64,000 nt of DNA from Xaviernesmea oryzae (GTDB lineage: Bacteria > Pseudomonadota > Alphaproteobacteria > Rhizobiales > Rhizobiaceae): NCBI RefSeq assembly GCF_900109605.1, contig NZ_FOAM01000001.1:248001-312000 (forward strand), written 5' to 3'. Positions within the stretch are counted from its first letter, which is position 1, and each line of letters begins with the position of its first letter. Under the pieces are notes generated by a model, which worked only from the letters and a program-made list of their open reading frames with translations, searched no databases and was not told the DNA's origin. A program made the translations under genes and the position numbers. Shown in pieces: positions 51,385 to 61,755 of this stretch.

Positions 51385-51957
51385 ATGACGACCCAGCAGA
51401 AAAAGTCTTCTACCCGCCATGGTTTCAAGACGGGCGAGTCCATCGTCTATCCCGCTCATGGCGTGGGACAAATCGTTGCTATCGAAGAGCAGGTCGTAGC
51501 CGGCATGACGCTTGAGCTGTTCGTGATCGATTTCGAGAAGGACAAGATGCGTCTGAAAGTGCCGGTCGCCAAGGCTGTGAGCATCGGCATGCGCAAGCTG
51601 TCGGAAACCGACTTCGTCGAGCGTGCCTTGAAGGTCGTCCAGGGCAAGGCTCGTGTGAAGCGCACCATGTGGTCGCGTCGCGCCCAGGAATATGATGCCA
51701 AGATCAATTCCGGTGATCTGATTTCGATTGCGGAGGTCGTGCGTGACCTGTACCGCGCCGAAAACCAGCCGGAACAGTCCTATTCCGAGCGTCAGCTCTA
51801 TGAGGCCGCGCTTGATCGCATGGCCCGCGAGATCGCCGCCGTCAACAAGATGTCTAGCACCGAGGCCATCCGCCTGGTCGAGACCAATCTGAGCAAGGGT
51901 CCGAAGCGCGGCAAGACCGTGGAGGAGGACGAGGCACAGGAAGAAGAAGCCGCGTAA
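51385..51957 (+). CDS. carD: CarD family transcriptional regulator
   Basis: A 190-residue RNA polymerase-binding protein. The N-terminal CarD/TRCF-RID-like Tudor domain (about 15-75) reads GESIVYPAHGVGQIVAIEEQ, then LELFVIDFEKDKMRLKVPV. The C-terminal helical domain (about 85-165) reads KVVQGKARVKRTMWSRRAQEY, then LISIAEVVRDLYRAE. It ends in an acidic tail (EEDEAQEEEAA). CarD proteins stabilise open complexes, especially at rRNA promoters. AGGGAG lies upstream of the chosen ATG. A strong intrinsic terminator follows the gene. Confidence 0.92.
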   Translation: MTTQQKKSSTRHGFKTGESIVYPAHGVGQIVAIEEQVVAGMTLELFVIDFEKDKMRLKVPVAKAVSIGMRKLSETDFVERALKVVQGKARVKRTMWSRRAQEYDAKINSGDLISIAEVVRDLYRAENQPEQSYSERQLYEAALDRMAREIAAVNKMSSTEAIRLVETNLSKGPKRGKTVEEDEAQEEEAA

Positions 51958-51985
51958 GCTGCCTATTCACCAGCCTGATCGATCA

Positions 51986-52016
51986 AAAGCCCTGCCGGAA
52001 ACGGCGGGGCTTTTTC
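51986..52016 (+). terminator. Intrinsic terminator of carD
   Basis: AAAGCCCTGCCG pairs with CGGCGGGGCTTT (one T.G) around a GAAA tetraloop, ending in five T residues, 30 bp after the carD stop. Confidence 0.88.
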
Positions 52017-52142
52017 GTTGCGGATCATGAGATCATGGCGCCTGCGTTTGGTCCCGATGCAGTCCGGTGGCTCCTGACCCCGGCAGTCCACGCCCCAGCA
52101 CAAATCGCCCGCACCGGTTTTTCCGTTGTGCTGGCTGCATAG

Positions 52143-52172
52143 AAAAACCCGCCGGCTGAGGCGCAGCCGGCG
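52143..52172 (-). terminator. Intrinsic terminator of typA
   Basis: On the minus strand CGCCGGCTG and CAGCCGGCG make a 9-bp stem with a 5-nt loop, followed by GG and five T residues, about 35 bp after the typA stop. Confidence 0.85.
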
Positions 52173-52205
52173 AGTTCGAGAGGCTTGTCAATCTTTTGAA
52201 ATCGA

Positions 52206-54035
52206 TCAGGCGGCGCCGGAAGCCCGGCTCTTTTCGAAGCGCTTGCGGTCGTTCGCATCGAGGAACATCTTGCGCAGGCGGATCGACTTCGGCGTCACTT
52301 CCATCAGCTCGTCGTCCTGGATCCAGGAAAGCGCCCGGTCGAGCGTCATGCGGATCGGCGGGGTCAGCTTGACGGCTTCGTCCTTGCCGGCGGCGCGGAT
52401 GTTGGTCAGCTGCTTGCCCTTGAGAACGTTGACCTCAAGGTCGTTGTCGCGCGAGTGGATGCCGATGATCATCCCGGCATAGACCTTCTCGCCCGGCTCG
52501 ATGATCATCGGGCCGCGATCTTCGAGGTTGAACATGGCATAGGCCACGGCTTCGCCGGAACCGTTCGACAGGAGAACGCCGTTGATGCGGCCGGCAATCT
52601 GACCCTTGAACGGCTGATAGCTGTGGAACAGCCGGTTCATGATGGCCGTGCCGCGCGTGTCGGTCAGAAGTTCCGACTGATAGCCGATCAGGCCGCGCGT
52701 CGGGGCCAGGAACTTCAGGCGAACGCGGTTGCCGCCGGAAGGGCGCAGTTCGGTCATCTCGGCCTTGCGCTCGGACATCTTCTGCACGACGACGCCGGAA
52801 TGCTCCTCGTCCACGTCGATGACGACTTCCTCGATCGGCTCCATGGTCTGGCCGGTCTCTTCGTCCTTGTGCATCACGACGCGCGGACGCGACACGGCCA
52901 GTTCGAAGCCTTCGCGGCGCATGGTTTCGATCAGGACGGCGAGCTGCAATTCGCCGCGGCCGGACACATAGAAGGAGTCCTTGCCTTCGGCTTCTTCGAT
53001 CTTCAGCGCCACATTGCCTTCGGCCTCCTTGAACAGGCGGTCGCGGATGACGCGGCTCGTCACCTTGTCGCCTTCGGTGCCGGCCAGCGGGCTGTCATTG
53101 ACGATGAAGGACATGGTGACGGTCGGCGGATCGATCGGCTGCGCGGTCATCGCCTCGGTGACGGAAGGATCGCAGAACGTGTCGGCGACGGTGCCCTTTG
53201 AGAGGCCGGCGATCGCGACGATATCGCCAGCCTGCGCTTCCTCGATCGGCTGACGCTCGATGCCACGGAAGGCGAGGATCTTGGAGATGCGGCCGGTTTC
53301 GATGACGCGTCCGTCCTGACCCAGCACCTTGACCGGCTGGTTCGACTTGAGCGAGCCCGACGCAATGCGCCCGGTGATGATGCGGCCGAGGAAGGGGTTG
53401 GCTTCCAGGATCGTGCCGATCATGCGGAAGGGGCCTTCCTCGACGGTCGGCTCAGGCACATGCTTGAGAACGAGGTCGAGCAGCGGGGCCAAGCCTTCGT
53501 CCTTCGGGCCTTCGGGATTGACGTTCATCCAGCCGTCGCGGCCCGAACCGTACATGATCGGGAAGTCGAGCTGCTCGTCGGTGGCGTCGAGATTGGCGAA
53601 GAGATCGAAAACTTCGTTGATGACTTCCTCATGGCGGCCATCCGGGCGGTCGATCTTGTTGATCGCGACGATCGGCTTGAGGCCGACCTTCAGCGCCTTG
53701 CCGACCACGAACTTGGTCTGCGGCATCGGGCCTTCCGAGGCGTCGACCAGAACGATCGCGCCGTCCACCATCGACAGGATGCGCTCGACTTCGCCGCCGA
53801 AGTCGGCGTGGCCGGGCGTGTCGACGATGTTGATGCGCGTATCCTTCCACTCGACCGAGGTCGCCTTGGCGAGAATGGTGATGCCGCGTTCCTTTTCGAG
53901 GTCGTTGGAATCCATGACGCGTTCGGCGACGCGCTGGTTCTCGCGGAAGGAGCCGGACTGCTTGAGAAGTTCGTCGACGAGCGTGGTCTTCCCATGGTCA
54001 ACGTGCGCGATGATCGCGATGTTGCGAAGTTTCAT
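52206..54035 (-). CDS. typA: Translational GTPase TypA/BipA
   Basis: A 609-residue ribosome-binding GTPase. The G domain starts [19 protein letters not shown] (G1), with ERGITILAK (G2), [10 protein letters not shown] (G3) and [11 protein letters not shown] (G4). EF-G-like domains II, III and V follow, then the TypA-specific C-terminal domain with [20 protein letters not shown]. The length is that of the family. BipA assists 50S assembly and growth under stress and low temperature. It is transcribed alone and ends at an intrinsic terminator. Confidence 0.95.
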   Translation of the reverse strand: MKLRNIAIIAHVDHGKTTLVDELLKQSGSFRENQRVAERVMDSNDLEKERGITILAKATSVEWKDTRINIVDTPGHADFGGEVERILSMVDGAIVLVDASEGPMPQTKFVVGKALKVGLKPIVAINKIDRPDGRHEEVINEVFDLFANLDATDEQLDFPIMYGSGRDGWMNVNPEGPKDEGLAPLLDLVLKHVPEPTVEEGPFRMIGTILEANPFLGRIITGRIASGSLKSNQPVKVLGQDGRVIETGRISKILAFRGIERQPIEEAQAGDIVAIAGLSKGTVADTFCDPSVTEAMTAQPIDPPTVTMSFIVNDSPLAGTEGDKVTSRVIRDRLFKEAEGNVALKIEEAEGKDSFYVSGRGELQLAVLIETMRREGFELAVSRPRVVMHKDEETGQTMEPIEEVVIDVDEEHSGVVVQKMSERKAEMTELRPSGGNRVRLKFLAPTRGLIGYQSELLTDTRGTAIMNRLFHSYQPFKGQIAGRINGVLLSNGSGEAVAYAMFNLEDRGPMIIEPGEKVYAGMIIGIHSRDNDLEVNVLKGKQLTNIRAAGKDEAVKLTPPIRMTLDRALSWIQDDELMEVTPKSIRLRKMFLDANDRKRFEKSRASGAA

Positions 54036-54205
54036 GGCCTATGATCTCTGAGGTTTTGGGGCGCGCGGCATGGCGGGCGCTCAAGTTTCGTTGGCGGCTC
54101 ATACCCTGTTTTTCGCATTTGCGAAAGGGGGCGCGATCAGCGGAAAGGCCATAGGGGGCAAGGAATGTATCTCAAGCCAGCCTTTTGCCAAGTGGGCACC
54201 ATCCT

Positions 54206-55006
54206 TCACACACCGAATCCCTGATAGCGCCTCAGGCAGGCGCGCCAGATCCACGCGGCGATCAGGGCCGTGATAGGACCGGCCAGGATGGCCAGCATCG
54301 GCGCGGCATCGCCCAGGATCGGCACCGGCTTGCCGAGCAGAACCGAGACCGGGACGAAGCCCATATAGGAAAAGGGCAGGATGGTGAGAAGGATCAGCTG
54401 CAGCGGCAAGCCGAAGATGATCGCAGGATAGCGCGACAGCTCCCAGAAATCGAAATACAGGCCGAAGAGAAAGCGCGAGCGCCCGAGTACGAAGGCACAG
54501 GCGCCGAGGGCCGTGAACATCGCGCCGGTCAGCATGGCAGCGCTCATCAGGCTGAGCAGCAGGCGCAGGATCATCAGCAGGTCCCAGTCGAGATCGAGCT
54601 GCAGCCCCGCCATGATCATCAGCACAAGGCCAAGCGCGAAATGGCTGCCATATTGCAGGTCGATGCCGGAAAAGACCAGGAAGCTCCAGGGATTGACCGG
54701 CCGGACGAGCAGCATGTCGAATTCGCCATCGCGCACCTGCTCTTCCATGAAGCGAAACTGCGTGAAGGTGAACATCGCGCCGAGCGCATAGCCGAAGATC
54801 TGGAAGCCGAGCAGGAAGGCGAGCTCCGGCCAGCGCCAGCCGCCGAGCCCGCCGAAGCGGTTGAGGATCACCCAGATGGAGGCGAAGGCGCCGGCATAGC
54901 CGAAGCCCTGCGAGATCCAGGCCAGAACCAGGCTCAGGCGATTTTGCAACCGCGCCCGCGCCCGCAGCCGCATCAGCTGCCACCAGAGCATCAAGGTCTC
55001 GCGCAT
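54206..55006 (-). CDS. ABC-2 type exporter permease, subunit 2 (DUF990-like)
   Basis: A 266-residue membrane protein with about six hydrophobic segments, of the ABC-2 permease group found as paired genes with a CcmA-like ATPase. It has FTQFRFMEEQVRDGEFDMLLVRPVNPW split around the first cytoplasmic loop, a pattern (GEFDMLLVRPVNP) characteristic of the DUF990 family, and PFSYMGFVPVSVLLG near the C-terminus. GGAGG precedes the ATG, which lies two bases after the stop of the other permease gene. Substrate unknown. Confidence 0.8.
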   Translation of the reverse strand: MRETLMLWWQLMRLRARARLQNRLSLVLAWISQGFGYAGAFASIWVILNRFGGLGGWRWPELAFLLGFQIFGYALGAMFTFTQFRFMEEQVRDGEFDMLLVRPVNPWSFLVFSGIDLQYGSHFALGLVLMIMAGLQLDLDWDLLMILRLLLSLMSAAMLTGAMFTALGACAFVLGRSRFLFGLYFDFWELSRYPAIIFGLPLQLILLTILPFSYMGFVPVSVLLGKPVPILGDAAPMLAILAGPITALIAAWIWRACLRRYQGFGV

Positions 55007-55008
55007 GA

Positions 55009-55866
55009 TCAGCCTCCATGGGCCGTGACGTGTCGCGACGCTGACCGCCACAAGAGATGATTGACGATGGCAAGGGCTGCGACCCAGCCACATCCGCCGA
55101 CGAGCAGTGTCGCGCTTTCCAAAAGGTCGTTCTGGCCGAGATAGCAGGCCATGGGGTGATAGGTGATCCAGGCGAAGGGCAGGGCATGGGCCACCGTGCC
55201 AAGCACGGGCGGAAAGAACCAGAGAGGCACCAGCCCGCCCGACAGAAGCGCCGTCAGGCCGCGCATGAACCATTCGAGCGAATGCGCCTCCAGCACCCAG
55301 AAGGATAGAAGGCCGAAGAAGATGGCGATCAAAAACAGAAGAGTGGTCGAGACGACGATATAGACCAGGAAGAGAAGGCCATGGCCGAGGCTTGCCGGCG
55401 GGGCGATGCCGTAGACGGCTGAGAGGATGGTGATGACGGGCAGGCAGACGAAGCCGAATTGCAGGAGCCGCGGGCCCAGCTGTTCGGCAAAGAGCGCGCC
55501 GGGGAAGCTCACCGGCCGCATGAGCGTGGCGCCGATCTGGCCGCTGAGAATGGCCTTGCCGATCTCGCGCACGATCAGGGCTCCGTCCCAATGGGACAGA
55601 AGCGTCGCGCCGATCAGGGCATAGGTGATCATCTCGGCTTCGGTAACGCCGGCCACGTGCTGGCGACCGTGATAGACGCTGCGCCAGATGGAGATGCGGG
55701 CGAACACGTCGACCATCGTGCCAAATGCGATCGCCAGCAGCTCCGAGCGCTGCTCCGCCTGCTGGCGCGCAGCCGCGCGTGTGAAGGCTGAAAAGGTGCG
55801 CAGGGTGGCAAGCAGGTCGCTGCCGGTCAGGCGCGCGGCAAGAGGAGACAGGGCGAAGAGGCTCAT
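55009..55866 (-). CDS. ABC-2 type exporter permease, subunit 1 (DUF990-like)
   Basis: A 285-residue membrane protein with about six segments, the partner of the downstream permease. The segment IGKAILSGQIGATLMRPVSF corresponds to the GEFDMLLVRPVNP loop of its paralogue. GLVPLWFFPPVLGTVAHALPF is the typical penultimate helix pair. Its ATG overlaps the ATPase stop by ATGA. The three genes form an ATPase-permease-permease operon of an exporter whose cargo cannot be inferred. Confidence 0.8.
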   Translation of the reverse strand: MSLFALSPLAARLTGSDLLATLRTFSAFTRAAARQQAEQRSELLAIAFGTMVDVFARISIWRSVYHGRQHVAGVTEAEMITYALIGATLLSHWDGALIVREIGKAILSGQIGATLMRPVSFPGALFAEQLGPRLLQFGFVCLPVITILSAVYGIAPPASLGHGLLFLVYIVVSTTLLFLIAIFFGLLSFWVLEAHSLEWFMRGLTALLSGGLVPLWFFPPVLGTVAHALPFAWITYHPMACYLGQNDLLESATLLVGGCGWVAALAIVNHLLWRSASRHVTAHGG

Positions 55867-56849
55867 GCCCGACGCCTCTGGTAATGGGTGCGGATCACCT
55901 CCTCGATACCCGGCTCGTGCAGGCTGGCATCGCGCAAGGGGGTGCCGGGCGGCAATGCGGAAATCAGGTCGATCAGCGAACGGCCATCCTCGTCCACCTC
56001 GAATTCCCGTTGGGTGCCGCTGCTGCCGACCGGACGCGCGCCGCCGATCCAGATCGGTCCGGGATCGGTGTAAAAATCGAGCCTGAGACGGCGCCGGGCG
56101 CCGAAACTGCGACGCAGGCTGCGCAAGGGGCCGTCGAACAGCAGCCTGCCGTCATCCACCATGATCAGTCGGGGACAAATCTCCTCGATATCCTGCAGGT
56201 CATGCGTCGTCAGGATGATGGTGGTGCCGCGCTGCCGGTTGATGCGGGCGAGGAACTTGCGCACGACATCCTTGGCCACCACGTCGAGGCCGATGGTCGG
56301 CTCGTCGAGAAAGAGAATTTTCGGCCCGTGGAGCAGCGCCATGGCGATATCCGCCCGCATGCGCTGGCCGAGGCTGAGCTGGCGCACCGGCCTGTCGAGA
56401 AAGCTGCCGAGGGCCAGCATCTCGACCATCTCCGCACGGTTCTCCGCAAAGCGCGCCGGATCGATGCGATAGATATGACGAGCCAGATCGAAGCTGTCGC
56501 TCACCGGCAGGTCCCACCAAAGCTGGCTGCGCTGGCCGAAGACGACGCCGATCTCACGCGCATTGGCCACCCGCTCTTCCACCGGCTGGCGGCCGAGCAC
56601 ATGCACCTTGCCGGTGGACGGCGCGAGAATGCCCGTCAGCATCTTGATCATGGTCGATTTGCCGGCCCCGTTTGGGCCGAGATAGCCCACCGCTTCCCCG
56701 GCCCGGATCGCAAAGGAAATCTCTTCGACCGCCCGCACGGGCACCGTCTCCGGCTTGAGCAGGCCTCGCAGCGTTCCGGAAAGGCCCGGCAGGCGCTTGC
56801 GCTGCTGGAAGATCTTGCTGACGCTGTCGGCCTGGATGATCAAAGACAT
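55863..56849 (-). CDS. ABC exporter ATP-binding protein (CcmA/NatA type)
   Basis: A 328-residue ATPase with a 40-residue N-terminal extension (SKIFQQRKRLPGLSG) seen in drug/polysaccharide-type ABC-2 exporters. Walker A is GPNGAGKST, the Q-loop region reads VVFGQRSQLWWDLPV, the signature is QLSLGQRMRADIAM, Walker B is ILFLDEPTIGLD, and the switch is LTTHDLQDIEE. The last 100 residues form an accessory domain of unknown role. It is the first gene of the three-gene operon and overlaps the first permease gene. Confidence 0.87.
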   Translation of the reverse strand: MSLIIQADSVSKIFQQRKRLPGLSGTLRGLLKPETVPVRAVEEISFAIRAGEAVGYLGPNGAGKSTMIKMLTGILAPSTGKVHVLGRQPVEERVANAREIGVVFGQRSQLWWDLPVSDSFDLARHIYRIDPARFAENRAEMVEMLALGSFLDRPVRQLSLGQRMRADIAMALLHGPKILFLDEPTIGLDVVAKDVVRKFLARINRQRGTTIILTTHDLQDIEEICPRLIMVDDGRLLFDGPLRSLRRSFGARRRLRLDFYTDPGPIWIGGARPVGSSGTQREFEVDEDGRSLIDLISALPPGTPLRDASLHEPGIEEVIRTHYQRRRA

Positions 56850-57104
56850 GGTGCAAGGGTCCCTGTAGGATCGTGTGCCCTAAGGACCTTTTACGACACC
56901 TCTGTGACGCCCGTCGAGATATATAAGACCATTCGAATGATCTTGAAGGGCCTGTATCCCATGCATTCGACTGCAAGCCTGCCGGATCATGCTCTCGCAT
57001 GACTCCCATCAACCGCCGGGCACCGCAATGCCCGGCCAAAACCTTGTGTCGCCGTCGGCTCATGGCCTTGGCGAGACGAGCTGCCGGCTTTCAGAGCCTT
57101 TTTC

Positions 57105-59165
57105 TCAGGCTGCCAGTCCACGTTTGGCGAGCATGGCGTCGGGGCTCGGCAGGCGACCCCGGAAGGCCTTGTAGGTCTCTTCCGGATCGACCGCGCCGCC
57201 GGCTGCATAGACATGCCGCTTCAGCCGCTCCGCCATGGCGGGATCGAAGGCGTTGCCCGTCTCTTCGAAGGCCGCGAAGGCGTCGGCATCCAGCACTTCC
57301 GACCACATGTAGGAATAATAGCCGGCCGAGTAGCCGCCGGAGAAGATGTGCTGGAAGTGCGGTGTGGCATGACGCATGACGATCGAGGAGGGCATGCCGA
57401 TGCGGTCGAGGACTTCCGCCTGCAGGGCCATGGGATCCGCCACGGATGGGGTGGTGTGAAAGGCCATATCCACCAGGGCCGAGGAGGTGAACTCCACCGT
57501 GTTGAAACCGGCATTGAAGTTGCGGGCCGCCAGAACCTTGTCGAGCAGCGCTTGTGGCATAGGTGCGCCGGTTTCCACATGGCGGGCATAGCGCTTGAGG
57601 ATGTCGGGGACGGTCAGCCAGTGTTCGTAAAGCTGTGAAGGCAGCTCGACGAAATCGCGCGAGACGCCCGTGCCGGAGACGGACGGATAGGTGACATCGG
57701 ACAGCATGCCATGCAGGGCATGACCGAATTCGTGGAACAGCGTGCGCGCATCGTCCAGCGACAGGAGGGCCGGCTTGCCCTCGGCCGGCTTGGCGAAGTT
57801 GCAGACATTGTAGATGATCGGCCGTTCGCCATGGGCGCCGTTCTTGAGCGTCAAGCGGTGCTGCGACTGGAAGGAGCTCATCCAGGCGCCTGAGCGCTTG
57901 CTGGCGCGTGCGAAATAATCGCCGAGAAACAGCGCAATGACCTTGTCGGCCTGATCGCGGATCTCGAAGACGCGCACATCGGGATGATAGGCGGGCACAT
58001 CCTTGACCTCGACAGCCTTGATGCCGAACAGCCGGCCGGCGACATCGAAACAGGCCTCGATGATCTTCTCCAACTGCAAATAGGGCTTCAGCTCGGCTTC
58101 GGAAAAGGCGAAGCGCTGGGTACGGATCTTTTCGGCGTAGTGACGCCAGTCCCAGGGCTGAACGGCGTGATTTCGACCTTCCTCGGCAATCAGCGCGGCA
58201 ATGTCGGCCTCTTCCTCGCGGGCGCGCATCACGGCCTTGTCCCACACCTGCATCAACAGCCCGTTCACCGCTTCTGGCGTCTTGGCCATGGTGTCTTCGA
58301 GCTTCAGCGCCGCAAACGTCGGATAGCCGAGCAGTCCGGCGATCTCTGTGCGCAGCGCCAGCATCTCGCGCACGATATCACGGTTGTTGGTCGGCCCCTC
58401 GTTTGCGCCGCGCGCGGTCCAGGCCTTGAAGGCCTGTTCGCGCAGGTCGCGCCGCTCGGAGAAGGTCAGGAAGGGCTCTATGATCGAGCGCGAGAGGGTC
58501 ACCGCATAGGCGTTTTCCTCGCCGCGCTCGCGGGCCGCCGAGGCCATGGCATCGCGCAGGAAGTCCGGCAGCCCGGCCAGTTCCGCTTCATCCCTCAGGA
58601 TCAGCGACCAGCCGGATTCATCCTTGAGCACGTTCTGGCCGAAGGAGGCCGACAGGCTCGCCATCCGCTCGTTAATGGCCGCCAGCCTGTCCTGCGCGGC
58701 CTTTTCCAGCTTTGCGCCGGCCTTGACGAAGCCTTTCCAGTGGCGTTCCAGCACGCGGCTCTGCTCCACCGTCAGGCCCAGGTTGTCGCGGCTCTCCCAC
58801 AGCGCGTCGATGCGGGCGAAAAGCTTGGGATCGGTGCCGATTTTGGAATAATGGCGCGACATTTTCGGCGCGATCTCGCGCTCGAGCGCCTGGATCGTGT
58901 CGTTGGTATGGGCACCGGCCCGGTTCCAGAAGAGGGCGGAGACGCGCGACAGGCTGTCGCCGGCGATCTCCAGCGCCACGACCGTATTGTCGAAGCTGGG
59001 CTCGGCCGTCTCATTGGCAATCGCGGCGATCTCCGCCTCATGCTCGGCAAGTGCCGCATCGAAGGCGGGTGCGAAGTCCTCGTCGCGAATCGCCTGGAAA
59101 GGCGGCAGGCCCTCATGGCCGGTCCACTGTGTCAGGCCAGGGGCGATGGCGGGCTTATCGGTCAT
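57105..59165 (-). CDS. M3-family zinc oligopeptidase (Dcp/OpdA-like)
   Basis: A 686-residue cytosolic metallopeptidase. The zinc motif H478-E-F-G-H482 lies in LFHEFGHALHGMLSD, and the third ligand is expected about 25 residues later in FVELPSQ. GGYSAGYYSYMWSEVLDAD near the C-terminus is typical of the M3A family (oligopeptidase A, peptidyl-dipeptidase Dcp). The length matches. I start it at the ATG with AAAGGA upstream; a longer frame would add 22 residues. It degrades short peptides from proteolysis or signal peptides. It is a single-gene unit. Confidence 0.9.
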   Translation of the reverse strand: MTDKPAIAPGLTQWTGHEGLPPFQAIRDEDFAPAFDAALAEHEAEIAAIANETAEPSFDNTVVALEIAGDSLSRVSALFWNRAGAHTNDTIQALEREIAPKMSRHYSKIGTDPKLFARIDALWESRDNLGLTVEQSRVLERHWKGFVKAGAKLEKAAQDRLAAINERMASLSASFGQNVLKDESGWSLILRDEAELAGLPDFLRDAMASAARERGEENAYAVTLSRSIIEPFLTFSERRDLREQAFKAWTARGANEGPTNNRDIVREMLALRTEIAGLLGYPTFAALKLEDTMAKTPEAVNGLLMQVWDKAVMRAREEEADIAALIAEEGRNHAVQPWDWRHYAEKIRTQRFAFSEAELKPYLQLEKIIEACFDVAGRLFGIKAVEVKDVPAYHPDVRVFEIRDQADKVIALFLGDYFARASKRSGAWMSSFQSQHRLTLKNGAHGERPIIYNVCNFAKPAEGKPALLSLDDARTLFHEFGHALHGMLSDVTYPSVSGTGVSRDFVELPSQLYEHWLTVPDILKRYARHVETGAPMPQALLDKVLAARNFNAGFNTVEFTSSALVDMAFHTTPSVADPMALQAEVLDRIGMPSSIVMRHATPHFQHIFSGGYSAGYYSYMWSEVLDADAFAAFEETGNAFDPAMAERLKRHVYAAGGAVDPEETYKAFRGRLPSPDAMLAKRGLAA

Positions 59166-59561
59166 CAGGCGTCCTTTCAGTCTCAAGGCGCGGCCGCATA
59201 TATGCGCGGCCGACAGGATCGGCATCGGCAATCCTTATCAGAATTGCCTGGCCTTGGCAGAGATGCTGGGAACGACACACGGGTGCCTCCCCGCTGCTCC
59301 GGCGCGACAGACCTCTTGCCATAGGCTTTACATGTCTTGCATGTTTTCCGGCCGATAGGGCCGCATTGAGGCAGAACGCCGAGGTCGACGGTTTTCCAGC
59401 CAAGGCTGAAATGCAGCGTCGAAGGCGGCTTGCCCGGTCTTCAGGCAATGATAAGAAGGCTCCTCACTGCGGGTCTGCCGCAACGCCCGTCAAGGCAGTG
59501 CCCTGGTGGCCATTCCGCTTTCCGCCATTCCGTCGTCATCCCATCGTTCAGGCCAGTCTTC
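59166..59561. other. Intergenic region between divergent M3 peptidase and MarR genes (396 bp)
   Basis: No gene is supported. A GGCC-flanked perfect 10-bp palindrome GCATATATGC (59196-59205) lies about 30 bp before the peptidase ATG and could be its -10/operator region. No MarR-type inverted repeat was obvious near the regulator gene. Confidence 0.4.
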
Positions 59562-60065
59562 ATGTCCGTCAAGCTTCCCAATGATACGATCGGCATGCTG
59601 CTGACCGATGTGTCGCGCCTCCTGCGGGGCGCCTTCGACCGTACGATCTCCGCCGCCGGTCTCGGTTTGACGCCGGGCGAGGCACGTGCGCTGATCCAGG
59701 TGGCGGCAAGTGGCGGTATCAAGCAGACCGAAATCGCCCAGCGCATGGGAATCGAGCCGATGACGCTCTCCACCTATCTCGACCGGCTGGAAGGGCTCGG
59801 CCTCGTTGCGCGTGTGGCCGATCCCAACGATCGCCGCGCCAAGCATGTGGTGCTGACCGACCAGGCCGATGGGGTGATGCTGGCGATCCAGGCCGACGTC
59901 ACGCGGATGATGGAAAGCGTCACCGCCGGCCTTGGCGAAGAGGCGCGCGCGATGCTGCGCCAAAGCCTTCTCACCCTGCGAGACAATCTCCAGGCGATCG
60001 ACCCGTCCTGTCCCTCCGGACGAACGCCGGCCCCGCCGCCCGCACCCGCCGAGATCAAAGCCTAA
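59562..60065 (+). CDS. MarR family transcriptional regulator
   Basis: A 167-residue winged-helix regulator. The core (about 15-140) reads LLTDVSRLLRGAFD, LTPGEARALIQVAA, the recognition region QTEIAQRMGIEPMTLSTYLDRLE, and the wing DPNDRRAKHVVLTD. The family signature DRR is present. The tail is Pro/Ala-rich and probably disordered. A longer frame exists upstream, but this ATG gives the normal MarR N-terminus. It is not adjacent to an obvious target gene: argG converges on it, and the M3 peptidase gene is divergent. Confidence 0.87.
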   Translation: MSVKLPNDTIGMLLTDVSRLLRGAFDRTISAAGLGLTPGEARALIQVAASGGIKQTEIAQRMGIEPMTLSTYLDRLEGLGLVARVADPNDRRAKHVVLTDQADGVMLAIQADVTRMMESVTAGLGEEARAMLRQSLLTLRDNLQAIDPSCPSGRTPAPPPAPAEIKA

Positions 60066-60134
60066 GCCATAAACCTGGCGGGAGACCGCTGGATAAGCCG
60101 TGACGCGTGGTATCTGCTGGCGGCTGATCACCAC

Positions 60135-60171
60135 AAAAAACCCGCCTGCACGGCGTGCCGTGCGGCGGGTT
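60135..60171 (-). terminator. Intrinsic terminator serving argG
   Basis: AACCCGCC and the following TGCACGG pair with CCGTGC and GGCGGGTT (one bulged T) around a 4-nt loop. On the minus strand the stem is followed by six T residues, the right polarity for argG, whose stop is about 95 bp upstream of it. Confidence 0.75.
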
Positions 60172-60231
60172 CGTGGGATGAGGAGGCGGAGCCCTCGTCG
60201 CGCTCGCGCCTCGAGCTTACGCCGCCTTGAT

Positions 60232-60256
60232 CGCAAGAGCGCCGGGCGCTCTTGCG
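60232..60256. repeat. 11-bp hairpin just after argG
   Basis: CGCAAGAGCGC-CGG-GCGCTCTTGCG is a perfect stem-loop 10 bp after the argG stop. It has no U-tract and lies in front of the real terminator; it may protect the argG mRNA 3' end. Confidence 0.5.
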
Positions 60257-60265
60257 GTGCCTGGT

Positions 60266-61483
60266 TCAGCGGCCGCGCTTGGCCAGCGTCCGCAGGCGCA
60301 GTGCGTTGAGCTTGATGAAGCCCGCTGCGTCTTTCTGGTCATAGGCGCCCTGGTCGTCCTCGAAGGTGACGAGCTTGTCCGAATAGAGCGACTTGTCGGA
60401 TTCGCGGCCGATGACCATGACATTGCCCTTGTAGAGCTTCAGCGTCACCTCGCCCTCGACATGGCGCTGCGACAGGTCGATGGCGGCCTGCAGCATTTCG
60501 CGCTCCGGCGAGAACCAGAAGCCGTAATAGATCAGCTCGGCATAGCGCGGCATCAGCTCGTCCTTGAGATGCGCCGCACCTCGGTCGAGCGTAATCGATT
60601 CGATAGCGCGGTGTGCGGCAAGCAGGATGGTGCCGCCGGGGGTCTCGTAGACGCCGCGGCTCTTCATGCCGACGAAGCGGTTTTCGACCAGATCCAGACG
60701 GCCGATGCCGTTGTCGCGGCCGTAATCGTTGAGCTTGGCGAGAAGCGTCGCCGGCGAGAGCCGCTCGCCATTGATGGAGACGGCATCGCCCTTTTCGAAA
60801 CCGATCTTGATGATCGTCGCCTGATCGGGCGCGGCCTCCGGGGAAATGGTGCGCATATGCACATATTCCGGGGCTTCCTGGCTCGGATCCTCCAGAACCT
60901 TGCCCTCGGAGGAGGAGTGCAGGAGATTGGCATCGACGGAGAAGGGCGCCTCGCCCTTCTTGTCCTTGGCGACCGGGATCTGGTGCTGCTCGGCGAAGTT
61001 CAGAAGGTCCGTGCGGCTCTTGAACGACCAGTCGCGCCAGGGGGCGATGATCTTGATGTCGGGGTTCAGCGCGTAAGCCGAAAGCTCGAAGCGAACCTGG
61101 TCGTTGCCCTTGCCGGTGGCGCCATGGGCGATGGCGTCGGCGCCGGTCTTCTTGGCGATCTCGATCAGGTGCTTGGAGATCAGCGGCCGGGCGATCGAGG
61201 TGCCGAGCAGGTAGACGCCCTCATAGACGGCATTGGCGCGGAACATCGGGAAGACGAAGTCGCGCACGAATTCCTCGCGCACATCCTCGATGAAGATCTC
61301 CTTGATGCCGAGCAGCTCGGCCTTCTTGCGGGCGGGCTCCAGCTCCTCGCCCTGGCCGAGATCGGCCGTGAAGGTCACGACTTCGGCGCCGAGCTCGGTC
61401 TGCAGCCACTTCAGGATGATCGAGGTGTCGAGCCCGCCGGAATAGGCGAGGACGACCTTCTTGACGTTCGTATGCGATGCCAT
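60266..61483 (-). CDS. argG: Argininosuccinate synthase
   Basis: A 405-residue enzyme joining citrulline and aspartate with ATP in arginine synthesis. The N-terminal ATP pyrophosphatase loop is [18 protein letters not shown], and other motifs are [15 protein letters not shown] and the tetramer helix with [18 protein letters not shown]. The length is normal for the type with short N-terminus. The start is the ATG giving MASHTNVKK; a much longer frame upstream is not conserved-looking. It is monocistronic, with a hairpin and a terminator downstream. Confidence 0.95.
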   Translation of the reverse strand: MASHTNVKKVVLAYSGGLDTSIILKWLQTELGAEVVTFTADLGQGEELEPARKKAELLGIKEIFIEDVREEFVRDFVFPMFRANAVYEGVYLLGTSIARPLISKHLIEIAKKTGADAIAHGATGKGNDQVRFELSAYALNPDIKIIAPWRDWSFKSRTDLLNFAEQHQIPVAKDKKGEAPFSVDANLLHSSSEGKVLEDPSQEAPEYVHMRTISPEAAPDQATIIKIGFEKGDAVSINGERLSPATLLAKLNDYGRDNGIGRLDLVENRFVGMKSRGVYETPGGTILLAAHRAIESITLDRGAAHLKDELMPRYAELIYYGFWFSPEREMLQAAIDLSQRHVEGEVTLKLYKGNVMVIGRESDKSLYSDKLVTFEDDQGAYDQKDAAGFIKLNALRLRTLAKRGR

Positions 61484-61755
61484 GGGGAGAGGTCCGTCGG
61501 ATGAGGGGTCGAAGGCGCCGCTGACCCTTGGAGCCAGGACGCGAAATCGCTGAAGTCTTAGCGGGATTATAACGGCATGCCAAGGCGGGCGTGACAGGGC
61601 TGTCTGGTGGAGACAGGCCATCGCTGCCAGGGATCGCTGTCCCGCACGGCTTCGAACTTGGATCGATAGGGGCGGCCGTATTGTGCGCCATCCTGACACT
61701 TTCTGTCAGCCGGTGCGCTTATCCTCGGCCCGCGAAACGACCAAGCGAGGAGACG